From JBAJNN01 sp036881905 (lineage in GTDB: Bacteria; Pseudomonadota; Alphaproteobacteria; Rhizobiales; Im1): a stretch of 64,000 bases of DNA. Of the stretch, positions 1 through 9,145 are shown in pieces. Position numbers and translations under genes: made by a program. Location: the NCBI GenBank assembly GCA_036881905.1, contig JBAJNN010000005.1, positions 1-64,000 on the forward strand, written 5' to 3'. The first letter of the stretch is position 1. The number at the start of each line of letters is the position of its first letter. The notes beneath the pieces were generated by a model that had not been told where the DNA came from, did not search any database, and worked only from the letters and a program-made list of their open reading frames with translations.

Positions 1-270
1 GGAGGCCGGGTTTACGGACGACCCAGGCCGAGGCCCTGGCCGAGGAACAAGCCAGTCTGATCGACGAACGGCTCGCCACCAAGCAGGACCTCAAGGAGCT
101 TGAGGGGGCGCTCAAGCGCGATATTAAACAGCTTGAAGCCGGCCCCACCAAGCAGGACATTGCCGACGTCAAGCGCGATATTCGCGAGTCCGAACAGCGT
201 GTTAATCAGACCTGGCGGCATGATCGTGGCGGCGGTCGCCGTGATGGCCGCTCTGGTCAAGCTGTTGTAA
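1..270 (+). pseudogene. Frameshifted 3' part of a DUF1640 coiled-coil membrane protein
   Basis: Reading from base 3 gives a heptad-rich segment (AEALAEEQASLIDERLATK, then repeated KRDI units) matching the middle of the intact protein at 31467-31760. The C-terminal membrane segment (MIVAAVAVMAALVKLL, stop at 268-270) lies in a different frame, so at least one frameshift occurs near base 200. The 5' end lies outside the window. DUF1640 proteins are short coiled-coil proteins with one C-terminal membrane helix; their bacterial role is not established. This copy is probably dead, although a single-base sequencing error cannot be excluded. Confidence 0.6.
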
Positions 271-1888
271 CCTTGTCGTTTCCCGATTGTGGCTTTCCCA
301 TGGAGCGGAGGGGGCAAGGTGACATCCGGCGGATTGAGTTCCCGGGTCAGCCATCGGGCCGGTTTCATTGGGAGAAGCTTTCCCGATTTTGACATAAACG
401 GTTTTTTGCCCGTTAAAAACTGTGTCCCTTCACCATGCCCCGCGTCCGAAGGTCACTCGGCTGATCACCCTCATGTCGTCTGTCTCGTCTATGCGCCTTG
501 TCTCTCCCCGAACTAGGACACGGCTGACGAGATCACGAAATAGCGCACCGCCGGCAGCCGGGCTCTTGGCCGGTCTTGCTGGGCGGTGTGCGGTGGAACA
601 ACGGCCTCTCGTCGCTTGCCCTGAGGGCGGATGCCAAACATGAATTCAAGACTATGGCGGTTATGTGTCTCCCGCAACAATTGCCCTTTACAGATAAAAC
701 TGTCGTTTCATCTCTTGGAAATAACGGGGATAATGGCCTATATATCAGTTAAGCATATGGGGCCAACAAAATCTTCTTTAATAAACAATATAAACTTAGC
801 CATGGAAGAAATATAATAAAATGTCTATTTTTCATGAAAAAAGAAGAAAAGATCATTTTATAATTTTAAAATAAAAGATTATAAAGATATTTCTATTGTA
901 ATATATGATATGGTTGTTTTAGGGTCAATGGGGGCTCAAACGGCACAGGCGTCATGGATAAGGAAAATTTGGAAAGGCACTGTGGCGCCGCTGGTTACGG
1001 ACCCTGTGACATATGCGAAAGATCATCCGGTAGAGACGGCGTTAATGGGAGTTTTTGTTGTTAAGACGGGTGCGACAGACATACCAATACCACAACCATC
1101 GCCCAGACCTTGAACACGATCAACGGGCCGGTTAGGGGGTTGGTAACGAGTGACACAAGAAAAGGAATAGTAGGCTGGGTGGAGGTCGGCGCGGTCGGCA
1201 AGGCAAGATCCGTTCGGGTCAATGGATCCTGGCCTTTGCCGGCCCGCAACGCCGGGGTGGGTTGAGGTTTCGCTCATTCCGGCCGGTCGATCCAGTCGGC
1301 AAAATCGCACCGCGCAAGGCTGCGTATCCGGCCACGTCGACCATACTGTCGATGTGGGTCGGGTCATGCGCAAGGCGGCGGGTTTTGCAAGGCAATCAGG
1401 AGAGTATGCTAGACAGGGGGCTCGTATTGGCTGTTCAAATCGGAAGCCGGGGGCCTGGTCCTGGACCGACCAGAGGGCGGTCGGGGATAATAAAGGGACG
1501 CAATGGGATAGTGTGCACAACCACCTTGCCAAAAAAACATGACGGCGATGCGGCGCGGCGAGCTGGGCTTCTTTTATCATTCCGTGAATGAAAGACGTAT
1601 CGCCGGCATGGTAACGGTGATCGCTGAAGGCGCATCCCGCTTCGACCGATCCGCAAGGTCGATGATTTTGCGTGGATGTTGCTGCTTTTTGCGACAGGCC
1701 GCAACCGGTTACGCTAGCCGCGATCAAGGCCGAACCGTCGCTGAAGAATATGACTCTGGTCCGGCATTCGCGTTTGTCGGTTCAACCGGTTATCCCGGAG
1801 GAGGGGCGAATTGTCTGTCGCAGGGGCTTTGAGCAAGCACCTTCAAGCGAACCAAACCGCTAAAACGCACTCGCCTTTTGGATTTTCC
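271..1888. other. Gene-poor region with an AT-rich patch
   Basis: About 1.6 kb without a reading frame that resembles a known protein. Bases roughly 690-910 are strikingly AT-rich against the GC-rich surroundings, which suggests imported or decayed DNA. The rest has normal composition, and its short open frames on both strands lack convincing starts and ribosome sites. No tRNA or other RNA gene was recognised here. Confidence 0.5.
910..1113 (+). CDS. Candidate small exported peptide (weak)
   Basis: A 67-codon frame at the edge of the AT-rich patch. It begins with a short hydrophobic stretch ending AQTAQA followed by S, which resembles a signal-peptidase site, then a basic segment (WIRKIWKG). 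The frame is open upstream for about 24 further codons without an ATG. The predicted signal is shorter than usual, and no good ribosome binding site or family match is seen. It may be a remnant or chance. Confidence 0.12.
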   Translation: MVVLGSMGAQTAQASWIRKIWKGTVAPLVTDPVTYAKDHPVETALMGVFVVKTGATDIPIPQPSPRP

Positions 1889-2731
1889 CTACGCCAATCG
1901 AGGCGACGACCGACCGGCAAGACGTTTGCGGATGGCGGCGATATCTGTCCGTGGCGTCGCCGCAAGCAGCGTTTTCGTGTATTCATGTTGCGGATTGTCG
2001 AACACCTCGTCGCGAGTTCCATATTCCACTATCTCGCCGAAATGCATGACCATGACCTTGTCGGCGATGTAGCGCACCACGGACAGGTCGTGACTGATGA
2101 AGACGTAAGTCAGCCCCATATCATCCTGCAAATTGGCGAGAAGGTTGAGAATTTGCGCCTGAACGGAAAGGTCGAGAGCAGAGACCGGTTCGTCGAGCAC
2201 CAGCAGTTTGGGTCTAAGCATGATGGCGCGGGCAATGGCGATACGCTGGCGTTGGCCACCAGAGAACATGTGCGGGTAGCGCCCGTAATGATCCGGCGAA
2301 AGACCAACTTTTTCCAGCATCGCAAGCGCGAGGTCTCGGCGTTCGCCTGAGCAAACCCCCGTGTTCAAAAGCAGCGGCTCTTCCAGGGCACGCCCGACCT
2401 TCTGGCGCGGATTGAGCGATCCGTAAGGGTTCTGGAACACAATCTGCACCTGTCGGCGCATCTCTCTGGAAATCCCCGTTTTGGCGATGTCAACCGAAGC
2501 CCCGTCGAGCTCGATGGAGCCGGAGGTTTGCGCGTCAATCATCACCAACATGTGCGCCAGCGTCGATTTGCCGCAGCCCGATTCCCCGACCACGGCCAGA
2601 GTCGTTCCGCGCTCGACATCGAAGCTGACACCCTTGACAGCGTCAAGGCGGGAGGCTTTTCGCGACAGCCCGCCCCTGATATGATAACTGCGACAAATAT
2701 CGCGCACTTTGAGGATGGTGTCGTCGGACAT
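1889..2731 (-). CDS. dppF: Dipeptide ABC transporter ATP-binding protein DppF
   Basis: One of the two ATPases that power dipeptide import at the inner membrane. Of 280 residues, Walker A is GESGCGKST at 49-57, the Q-loop glutamine is at 100, the ABC signature FSGGQ at 156-160, Walker B LLVLDE at 176-181 and the switch histidine at 214. It is last in the dppABCDF operon, and its start directly follows the dppD stop. It is about 50 residues shorter than E. coli DppF: the chain stops soon after the ATPase core and lacks the usual C-terminal oligopeptide-transporter extension. The D/F assignment follows gene order and similarity to the DppF half (KVRDICRSYHIRGG start). Confidence 0.9.
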   Translation of the reverse strand: MSDDTILKVRDICRSYHIRGGLSRKASRLDAVKGVSFDVERGTTLAVVGESGCGKSTLAHMLVMIDAQTSGSIELDGASVDIAKTGISREMRRQVQIVFQNPYGSLNPRQKVGRALEEPLLLNTGVCSGERRDLALAMLEKVGLSPDHYGRYPHMFSGGQRQRIAIARAIMLRPKLLVLDEPVSALDLSVQAQILNLLANLQDDMGLTYVFISHDLSVVRYIADKVMVMHFGEIVEYGTRDEVFDNPQHEYTKTLLAATPRTDIAAIRKRLAGRSSPRLA

Positions 2732-3571
2732 TTAAGACCCTCCCCCACCGGTGTCGAAGTCGCCGACAGTTTGCAGGCGAGGACCTGTCGCATTTTCCGG
2801 CAGGGCCCGAAGCAGCGCCCTTGTGTAAGCATCACGCGGGTTTTCAAACAAGGTGAGCACGTCGGCTTCCTCGCGTTTCCGGCCATTGTACTGGACAATC
2901 ACCCGGTCGGCGGTCTCCGCCACCACCCCCATGTCGTGAGTGATCAGGATAATCCCCATGCCGCTGTCGCGCTGCAACTCAATCAGGAGGTCGAGGATTT
3001 GCCTTTGGATGGTCACATCGAGCGCGGTTGTCGGTTCATCGGCGATCAGAAGTTTGGGGGAGCAGGCAATCGCCATCGCGATCATGACCCGCTGACACTG
3101 CCCGCCGGACAGCTGATGCGGGAAGGACTTCACCCGCGTTTCGGGATCGGGAATGCCAACCGCGCGTAAAAGCTCGATGACTCTGGCCTTGCGTCGCGAG
3201 CGGTTCAGGCTGGTGTGAGTCTTGAGAGTTTCGTTGAGTTGAAAACCGACGGTGAAACACGGATTAAGGCTGGCGACTGGCTCCTGGAAGATCATGGCGA
3301 TGTCGTAACCGATGACTTTACGCCGTTCGCGCTTCGATATGGACAAAAGATCGGTTCCGTTGAAAACCATACGCTCGGCGCTCACTTTCGCCGTCCAGGG
3401 AAGAAGCCCCATGAGAGCCAGCATGGCGACCGACTTTCCCGAACCGGATTCACCAACGACAGCCAGAATTTCGCTTGGCATCAGTTTAAGCGAAATATGA
3501 TCGACAGCGCGCAGACGGCCCTGGTTGGTGGCGAAATCGACGTTTAGATTTTCAACGTCCAGAAGCGCCAT
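2732..3571 (-). CDS. dppD: Dipeptide ABC transporter ATP-binding protein DppD
   Basis: Partner ATPase of DppF. It has 279 residues from the ATG at 3571, which overlaps the dppC stop as TGATG; this coupling and the MALLDVENLNVDF start decide against a longer upstream frame. Walker A is GESGSGKS at 40-47, Q-loop glutamine 96, signature LSGGQ 154-158, Walker B LLIADE 174-179 and switch histidine 212. E. coli DppD is near 327 residues and ends in a Cys-containing extension. That extension is missing here; the chain ends in a short glycine-rich tail. Confidence 0.9.
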   Translation of the reverse strand: MALLDVENLNVDFATNQGRLRAVDHISLKLMPSEILAVVGESGSGKSVAMLALMGLLPWTAKVSAERMVFNGTDLLSISKRERRKVIGYDIAMIFQEPVASLNPCFTVGFQLNETLKTHTSLNRSRRKARVIELLRAVGIPDPETRVKSFPHQLSGGQCQRVMIAMAIACSPKLLIADEPTTALDVTIQRQILDLLIELQRDSGMGIILITHDMGVVAETADRVIVQYNGRKREEADVLTLFENPRDAYTRALLRALPENATGPRLQTVGDFDTGGGGS

Positions 3572-4512
3572 CAGGATCTCTTCAGTTTGGGATCGAGCGC
3601 ATCGCGAATCCCGTCGCCCATGACATTGATGGCCAGAACGGTCAAAAGGATCGCCAGCCCGGGAAAGGTGACCGCCCACCAGGCGCGAAGTACGAATTCG
3701 CGGGTCTCGGCAAGCATGGTTCCCCATTCGGGGGTTGGCGGTTGCGCGCCCATGCCAAGGAAGCCAAGCGCCGCGGCATCGAGAATCGCGTTTGAAAAAG
3801 ACAATGCCCCCTGCACGATCAGCGGTGCTATGCAGTTCGGCAGAACGGTCAGAAACATCAGCCGCAAGCGTCGCACACCCGCCACCCGCGCCGCAATCAC
3901 ATAGTCCTTGCCCTTCTCGGCCAGAACCGCGGCCCGGGTCAGCCGAACGAAATGGGGCTGATAGGTGATGGCGATGGCAATCATGGCATGAGTAAGGCTA
4001 GGGCCAAGCAACGCCACGAAGACGAGAGCGAGAAGAAGGCTTGGGAAAGCCAGCACAACATCCATCACCCGCATGATCACTGTGTCCGCCGGCCCCCAAA
4101 ACCCGGCGACAAGACCGAGTATAACGCCCACCAACACTGACAGGCCAACGACGATACACCCGACGAACAGGGAGTAACGGCTCCCATAAATCAGCCGTGA
4201 CAGTATGTCGCAACCGATGGCGTCGGTTCCGAGCAGAAAACGGGCGTCGCCGCCTTGCGCAAAGGCTGGCGGGGACAGAAAGGCATCGCGAAACTGAATA
4301 TCGGGCCCATAAGGCGCGAGGAGTGGCGCCAAAATAGCGACGACCACGATGAGGATGAAGAAGGCAAGACCGGCGACAGCCCCGCGGTTTTCGCGAAAAT
4401 AGCGCCAGAATTCAGCCAAGAGAGCGATTCTGCCCCCCGCTTGGTCAATCAGCTCCGGCTGGTCCGCCCCAGGCCTCTTTGTCTCAAGGCAATCTTCGCT
4501 CGCGTTTATCAT
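3571..4512 (-). CDS. dppC: Dipeptide ABC transporter permease DppC
   Basis: Inner-membrane permease, 313 residues. It has an N-terminal cytoplasmic stretch, a first helix around 40-65 (AGLAFFILIVVVAILAPLLA) and the family sequence FLLGTDAIGCDILSRLIYGSR. The EAA loop is represented by AARVAGVRRLRLMFLTVLPN, followed by GFLGMGAQPPTPEWGTML, typical of the DppC/OppC branch. It would pair with DppB to form the channel. It lies 62 bases after dppB and is translationally coupled to dppD. Confidence 0.92.
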   Translation of the reverse strand: MINASEDCLETKRPGADQPELIDQAGGRIALLAEFWRYFRENRGAVAGLAFFILIVVVAILAPLLAPYGPDIQFRDAFLSPPAFAQGGDARFLLGTDAIGCDILSRLIYGSRYSLFVGCIVVGLSVLVGVILGLVAGFWGPADTVIMRVMDVVLAFPSLLLALVFVALLGPSLTHAMIAIAITYQPHFVRLTRAAVLAEKGKDYVIAARVAGVRRLRLMFLTVLPNCIAPLIVQGALSFSNAILDAAALGFLGMGAQPPTPEWGTMLAETREFVLRAWWAVTFPGLAILLTVLAINVMGDGIRDALDPKLKRS

Positions 4513-4574
4513 GGATGATAGTCTTTAATGGCTGTTTTTACCACTGCGAAACAGGGTTTCGCGCTAACCGCAAT

Positions 4575-5585
4575 TCAGGCTCTGTGACGCACTTTTGGGT
4601 TAATCAATCCGTAGAGAAGGTCCACGACCAGATTGACGATCATGATGATGGAGGCGATCAGCAAAAGCCCACCCTGAATCACCGGATAGTCGCGCCGGAA
4701 AACCGAATCCACCATATATTTCCCGATACCGGGCCATGAAAAAATCGTCTCGGTCAACAGCGCGCCGGCGAACATGTAGCCAAGTTGAAGACCGATCGTC
4801 GTGACCACCGGAATGAGCGCATTGCGCAGGGCGTGAAGAGCGATCACCCTTAAGACGGGCAAGCCCTTGGCGCGCGCGGTGCGCACATAATCCTCCGAAA
4901 GCACTTCCAGCATGGCCGAACGGGTCTGGCGCGCAATGACCGCAAGGGGAATGGTGCCAAGCACCAAGCTTGGCAAGATCAAGTGGCTGAGCGCGGATTT
5001 GAATGCCCCGGGCTCACCGGAGAGCAGGCTGTCGATCAACATGAAACCGGTTGGGGTCGGAAAGAAATAAAGCATGGATATACGACCGGCTACGGGAGTG
5101 AGATCAAGGATACCGGAAGATACAATGATCAGAACCAACCCCCACCAGAAGATCGGCATCGAATAACCGATAAGCGAGATGGTCATAATCATATAATCCA
5201 ATGCCCGGCGACGATTGACGGCGGCGATCACGCCGGCGGGCACACCGATCGCGACCGCAATGGTCATTGCCACCAGAGATAATTCCATCGTCGCCGGAAA
5301 CAGGGAAAAGAATTCAGACAATACCGGCTTCTGGGTGACGATGGACACGCCCAAATCACCATGCAGGAGATTTTGCAGATAGACGAGATATTGTTTCCAC
5401 AAAGGCAGGTCGAGGCCATAATCATGCAGCAGCTTCAGGTAGAATTCCCGGTTCAGCCCGCGCTCTCCCGCGAGAGCCAGGATGGGATCGCCGGGCAGCA
5501 TGCGAATGAAACCGAAGGCGATAAGCGTCACCCCGAAAAAGGTCGGCACCAGCAAACCAATGCGGTAAATCAGGACTCTAATCAT
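4575..5585 (-). CDS. dppB: Dipeptide ABC transporter permease DppB
   Basis: Inner-membrane permease, 336 residues, essentially full length for the family (E. coli about 339). The N-terminal helix leads into RMLPGDPILALAG, the hallmark of DppB/OppB proteins. The EAA-type loop is in DYVRTARAKGLPVLRVIALH and the C-terminal part carries TETIFSWPGIGKYMVDSV. It is second in the operon and separated from dppA by 72 bases that contain a strong hairpin. Confidence 0.93.
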   Translation of the reverse strand: MIRVLIYRIGLLVPTFFGVTLIAFGFIRMLPGDPILALAGERGLNREFYLKLLHDYGLDLPLWKQYLVYLQNLLHGDLGVSIVTQKPVLSEFFSLFPATMELSLVAMTIAVAIGVPAGVIAAVNRRRALDYMIMTISLIGYSMPIFWWGLVLIIVSSGILDLTPVAGRISMLYFFPTPTGFMLIDSLLSGEPGAFKSALSHLILPSLVLGTIPLAVIARQTRSAMLEVLSEDYVRTARAKGLPVLRVIALHALRNALIPVVTTIGLQLGYMFAGALLTETIFSWPGIGKYMVDSVFRRDYPVIQGGLLLIASIIMIVNLVVDLLYGLINPKVRHRA

Positions 5586-5600
5586 AAAACCTCGCCGAAG

Positions 5601-5633
5601 TACCCTCCCCGGGCAATCGCCCGGGAGAGGGTA
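5601..5633 (-). promoter_or_regulatory. Strong hairpin between dppA and dppB
   Basis: Inverted arms TACCCTCCCCGGGC (5601-5614) and GCCCGGGAGAGGGTA (5619-5633), with one unpaired base and a 4-base loop. There is no following T-run in the transcribed direction, so it is more likely a 3'-end stabilising or RNA-processing structure than a terminator. Such hairpins after binding-protein genes are known to raise their expression above the permease genes. Confidence 0.65.
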
Positions 5634-5657
5634 TCGTCGATCTCAAACCATTCTGCT

Positions 5658-7253
5658 TTATTCGACGAGATCGACGCCTTCAAAATCATGCCGATCAAGG
5701 GGGTCTTTATGATAGCCCATGACGTTTTTGCGCATCGGTACGTGAACCTTCGAATGCGCGATCGTCGCCCACGGGGCTTGGGCCTTGAAAATTACCTGGG
5801 CCTGGCGGTAAAGTTCGGCGCGCTTGTCTCTCTGGCCGACAAGGGTCTTGGCCTTTTGAATCAACGCCTCATAAGGTCCGTAGCACCATTGTGCCATATT
5901 ATTGCTGCCGACGGCATCGCAATCAAGCAGTGTGCCAAGGAAATTATCGGGGTCGCCATTGTCGCTGGTCCACCCGAGCAGTACCGCGCCATCGCGATCG
6001 ACCGCCCTGGAGCGCTTTAAATATTCGCCCCATTCATAGGTCACAATCTCGGCCCTGACGCTGATTTTGGCCCAGTCGGCCTTAATCAGCTCGGCCATGC
6101 GCCGCGCATTGGGATTATAGGGCCGTTGCACCGGCATCGCCCAGAGTTTCATCTTAAGCTTGGAAACGCCCGCCTCTTTCAACAACGCCTTGGCCGCTTG
6201 CGGATCGTAAGGATCGTCCTTGACTTCGTCATTATAGCCCCAGACGGTGGGTGGCATCGGGTTCTTTGCAATCGTCCCCTCGCCATGAAACACGGCCTTG
6301 ATGATCGCTTTCTTGTCGATCGCCATATTGAGCGCCTTGCGCACCCGCACATCGTCGAAGGGTTTCCGCCTGGTGTTATAGGCGAGATAACCGACATTCA
6401 GCCCTGGCCATTCCATGACCTTAAGATTGGGATCGTTCTTCATCGCGTCCAAATCCGCCAGATTGGGAAAAGGCATGGTCTGGCATTCATTTTTCTTGAG
6501 TTTTTGGTAACGCACCGAGGCATCGGGGGTGATGGCGAACACCAGATTATCGATCGGCTGTTTACCGCGATAATAATCCGGGTTTGCCTTCATCCGAACG
6601 AAAGCATCCTTTTTATAGGCGACGAACTGAAACGGCCCGGTGCCGACCGGCTTCCGGTTCAAAAGCTCCGGCGTGCCGGCTTTAAGCAGCTGATCGGCAT
6701 ATTCCTTCGACAGAATAAGCGCGAATTCCATCTTCAGATCAGGCAGAATGGCGGCATCCGGCTTGGTCAGAACCAGTTTCACCGTGTAATCGTCGAGCTT
6801 GACGATATCCTTGATCAGGTCCGGCATGCCCATAGCATTGAAATAGAGATAAGGCCCGGCATAGTTGTGATAGGGATTGTTCTCCTCTTTCTGTCGCATC
6901 AAGGAGAAGATCACATCATCGGCGTTGAAATCGCGAGTCGGGGTGAACCAATCGGTCTTATGGAATTTAATACCCTTGCGCAAATGAAAGACGATGGTCT
7001 TGCCGCCGTCCGATATGTCCCAGCTTTGCGCCAGATCGGGCGCTATATCGGTTGTCCCGAACGTAAAGCGCACCAACCCATTATAGATATTAGGACCGTA
7101 ATCTAAGGTCTCCGAGCCGTCATAAAGCGCTGTATCGAACCCCTGCGGAGAGGCCTCGGAACAATGGATGAAAGTCTTGGCGGAAGCGACCCCCCCAGTC
7201 ATGAGCGCGCCGGCAACCAGAAGTGGAATAAACGGTTTTTTAGCGAGTCGCAT
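5658..7253 (-). CDS. dppA: Periplasmic dipeptide-binding protein DppA
   Basis: Solute-binding protein, 531 residues. An N-terminal signal peptide (MRLAKKPFIPLLVAGALMTG, cleavage near ASA-KTF at 25/26) is followed by KTFIHCSEASPQGFDTALYD, the DppA-type mature start. Further family sequences include LRKGIKFHKTDWFTPTRDFN, ITPDASVRYQKLKKNECQ and WAMPVQRPYNPNARRMAELI, all closely matching proteobacterial DppA. It delivers di- and tripeptides (in some species haem or 5-aminolevulinate) to DppBCDF. A GGAGA ribosome site lies just upstream of the ATG. It is first in the operon, next to a decayed paralogue. Confidence 0.94.
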   Translation of the reverse strand: MRLAKKPFIPLLVAGALMTGGVASAKTFIHCSEASPQGFDTALYDGSETLDYGPNIYNGLVRFTFGTTDIAPDLAQSWDISDGGKTIVFHLRKGIKFHKTDWFTPTRDFNADDVIFSLMRQKEENNPYHNYAGPYLYFNAMGMPDLIKDIVKLDDYTVKLVLTKPDAAILPDLKMEFALILSKEYADQLLKAGTPELLNRKPVGTGPFQFVAYKKDAFVRMKANPDYYRGKQPIDNLVFAITPDASVRYQKLKKNECQTMPFPNLADLDAMKNDPNLKVMEWPGLNVGYLAYNTRRKPFDDVRVRKALNMAIDKKAIIKAVFHGEGTIAKNPMPPTVWGYNDEVKDDPYDPQAAKALLKEAGVSKLKMKLWAMPVQRPYNPNARRMAELIKADWAKISVRAEIVTYEWGEYLKRSRAVDRDGAVLLGWTSDNGDPDNFLGTLLDCDAVGSNNMAQWCYGPYEALIQKAKTLVGQRDKRAELYRQAQVIFKAQAPWATIAHSKVHVPMRKNVMGYHKDPLDRHDFEGVDLVE

Positions 7254-7267
7254 TTTCAGTTCTCCTT

Positions 7268-7282
7268 GTTGAAATTTTCAAC
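7268..7282. promoter_or_regulatory. Perfect dyad at the dppA leader
   Basis: GTTGAAATTTTCAAC reads as two 7-base arms around a central T. It lies about 15 bases upstream of the dppA ATG, beside the GGAGA ribosome site. It could be an operator or a leader RNA hairpin that occludes initiation; no regulator gene is adjacent. Confidence 0.35.
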
Positions 7283-7288
7283 CATAAA

Positions 7289-7336
7289 CTTGTTTAAGTT
7301 ATTCTGACCCGACGGCCTGAGTCAATAACTTGCAAG
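7289..7336. promoter_or_regulatory. Imperfect stem-loop between dppA and its pseudogene copy
   Basis: Left arm 7289-7308 (CTTGTTTAAGTTATT then CTGAC) pairs imperfectly with the right arm 7321-7336 (GTCAATAACTTGCAAG) around a GC-rich loop. It lies between the stop of the decayed dppA copy and the intact dppA, so it could end or process the upstream transcript, or be a leader element of dppA. Confidence 0.35.
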
Positions 7337-7352
7337 CAAAATAAATGAAAGC

Positions 7353-8963
7353 TTACCATAAGGCAAGATCGACGCCCTCGAAACAATGTTTGTCGAAGGG
7401 ATCATGCGCACAACCCGTCACATTCTCGCGCATCGGTACGCTTGTCGTGGAATGGGCGATCGTCGCCCACAGGGCCCGGGCCTTGAAGATCTCCCGGGCT
7501 TGGCGATAAAACTCGGCGCGTTTTTCCCTCTGGCCGACAAGGGTCTTGGCCTTTTGAATCAACGCCTCATAAGGTCCGTAGCACCATTGAGCGTTGTTGT
7601 TCCCCTCCCGACGGCGTCACAGTCGAGCAATGCGGAAAGGAAAATATCGGGATCGCCATTGGCGCCGGTCCAGCCGATCAGCGCACGGCGCCATTGCGGT
7701 CAACATCGTCCATGCGCTTGAGATATTCGCCCCACTCATGGGTCACGATCTCGGCCCTAACGCCGATTTTGGCCCAGTCGGCCTTAATCAGCTCGGCCAT
7801 GCGCCGCGCATTGGGATTATCGGGCCGTTGCACCGGCATCGCCCAGAGTTTCATCTCAAGATGATCGATACTCACCTCTTTCAACAACGCCTTGGCCGCT
7901 TGCGGATCGTAAGGATCGCCCTTGACTTCGTCATTATAGCCCCGGACGGTGGGTGGCATCGGGTTCTTTGCAATCGTCCCCTCACCATGAAACACGGCCT
8001 TGATGATCGCTTTCTTGTCGATCGCCATATTGAGCGCCTTGCGCACCCGCCCATCGTCAAAGGGTTGCTGTCTCGTGTTATAGGCGAGATAGCCGATATT
8101 CACCCCCTGGCCATTGCACGAGTTTGAGATTGGGATTATTGCGTATGGCCCCGAGATCGGCGGGGTTGGGGAACGGCATCAACTGACATTCATCGGCCTT
8201 GAGTTTCTGATAGCGCACCGAGGCATCGGGGGTGATGGCGAACACCAGATTATCGATCGGCTGTTTGCCGCGAAAATAATTGGGATTCGTCTTATAGCGG
8301 ACCATCCGCGTTCTTTTTATAGGTAACGAACTGGAAGGGCCCGGTGCCGACCGGCTGCTCGTTGAGCAACTCCGGCGTGCCATTTTTAATCAGCCGGTTA
8401 GCGTATTCCTTGGACGGGATCGAGGTGAATTCCATCGTCCTGTCGGCAAGGAACGCCGCTTCCGGTCGATTCAGCACAAACTTCACCGTATAGTCATCGA
8501 CCTTGACGATTTTCTCGGTAATATCGGTAAGCCCCATACCGTCGAACTATGCATAAGCTCCCGCATAATTGTAATAGGGGCTATTTTCATCGGTCTGGCG
8601 GGTGAGGGAGAACACGACATCGTCGGCGTTGAGATCGCGGGTCGGGGTGAAATAATCGGTGATGTGGAAGTTGACGCCCCTGCGCAGATGAAAGATTATC
8701 ACCTTGCCATCGTCTGATATATCCCAGCTTTTCGCAAGGTCGGGGACCAGATCAGTCGTTCCCGGGGCAAAACGAACAAGCTGATTATAGATGTTATGCG
8801 CGCTTGCATCGAACGTGGTGGAACTGGTACAGGCCGCCGGATCGAAGCCCTCGGGGCTTGCCTCCGAGCAATAGACGAAGGCTTTGGCCTGCACCGGCCA
8901 CGTCCCCGCCGTCATAAATGCGCCGGCAAGGACAAGTCGAACAATCTTTTTGAACGCTGACAT
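7353..8963 (-). pseudogene. Decayed second copy of dppA
   Basis: A full-length dppA-like sequence in the same orientation, immediately upstream of dppA. It starts at 8963 with a signal peptide and KAFVYCSEASPEGFDP. It is broken by an in-frame TAG near 8548 where the intact copy has tyrosine, and by frameshifts near 8305, near 8100 and in the interval 7560-7680. The frame resumes each time with clear DppA sequence and ends at 7353. Several independent lesions make sequencing error unlikely. The 3' half (for example 7875-8064) differs from the intact gene at only about five positions in 190 bases, whereas the 5' part is clearly divergent. Confidence 0.9.
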
Positions 8964-9145
8964 GATTCCAATCTTCCCATTATGTTCCGTCCGGCTCGCG
9001 GAGTCCGCTTATGGGAGATAGTGTGTAATTTTTACTTTCGTGTCAACGCAAGAATTGAGAACAGACTGGCGGGCAATAATGCACACCCAGAGGGTTTGGT
9101 CGGACCGCGATCACGCCGAACCGACAGCGCAAGGATCAGTCCGTC

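Noticed and set aside
12..395. Minus-strand 127-codon open frame
   Set aside because: It runs antisense through the DUF1640 remnant; its Leu/Gly-rich translation is the complement of that coding sequence.
6126..7106. Plus-strand 326-codon frame opposite dppA
   Set aside because: A shadow of dppA codon bias; it reappears in pieces opposite the dppA pseudogene, as expected for antisense of homologous DNA, and resembles no family.
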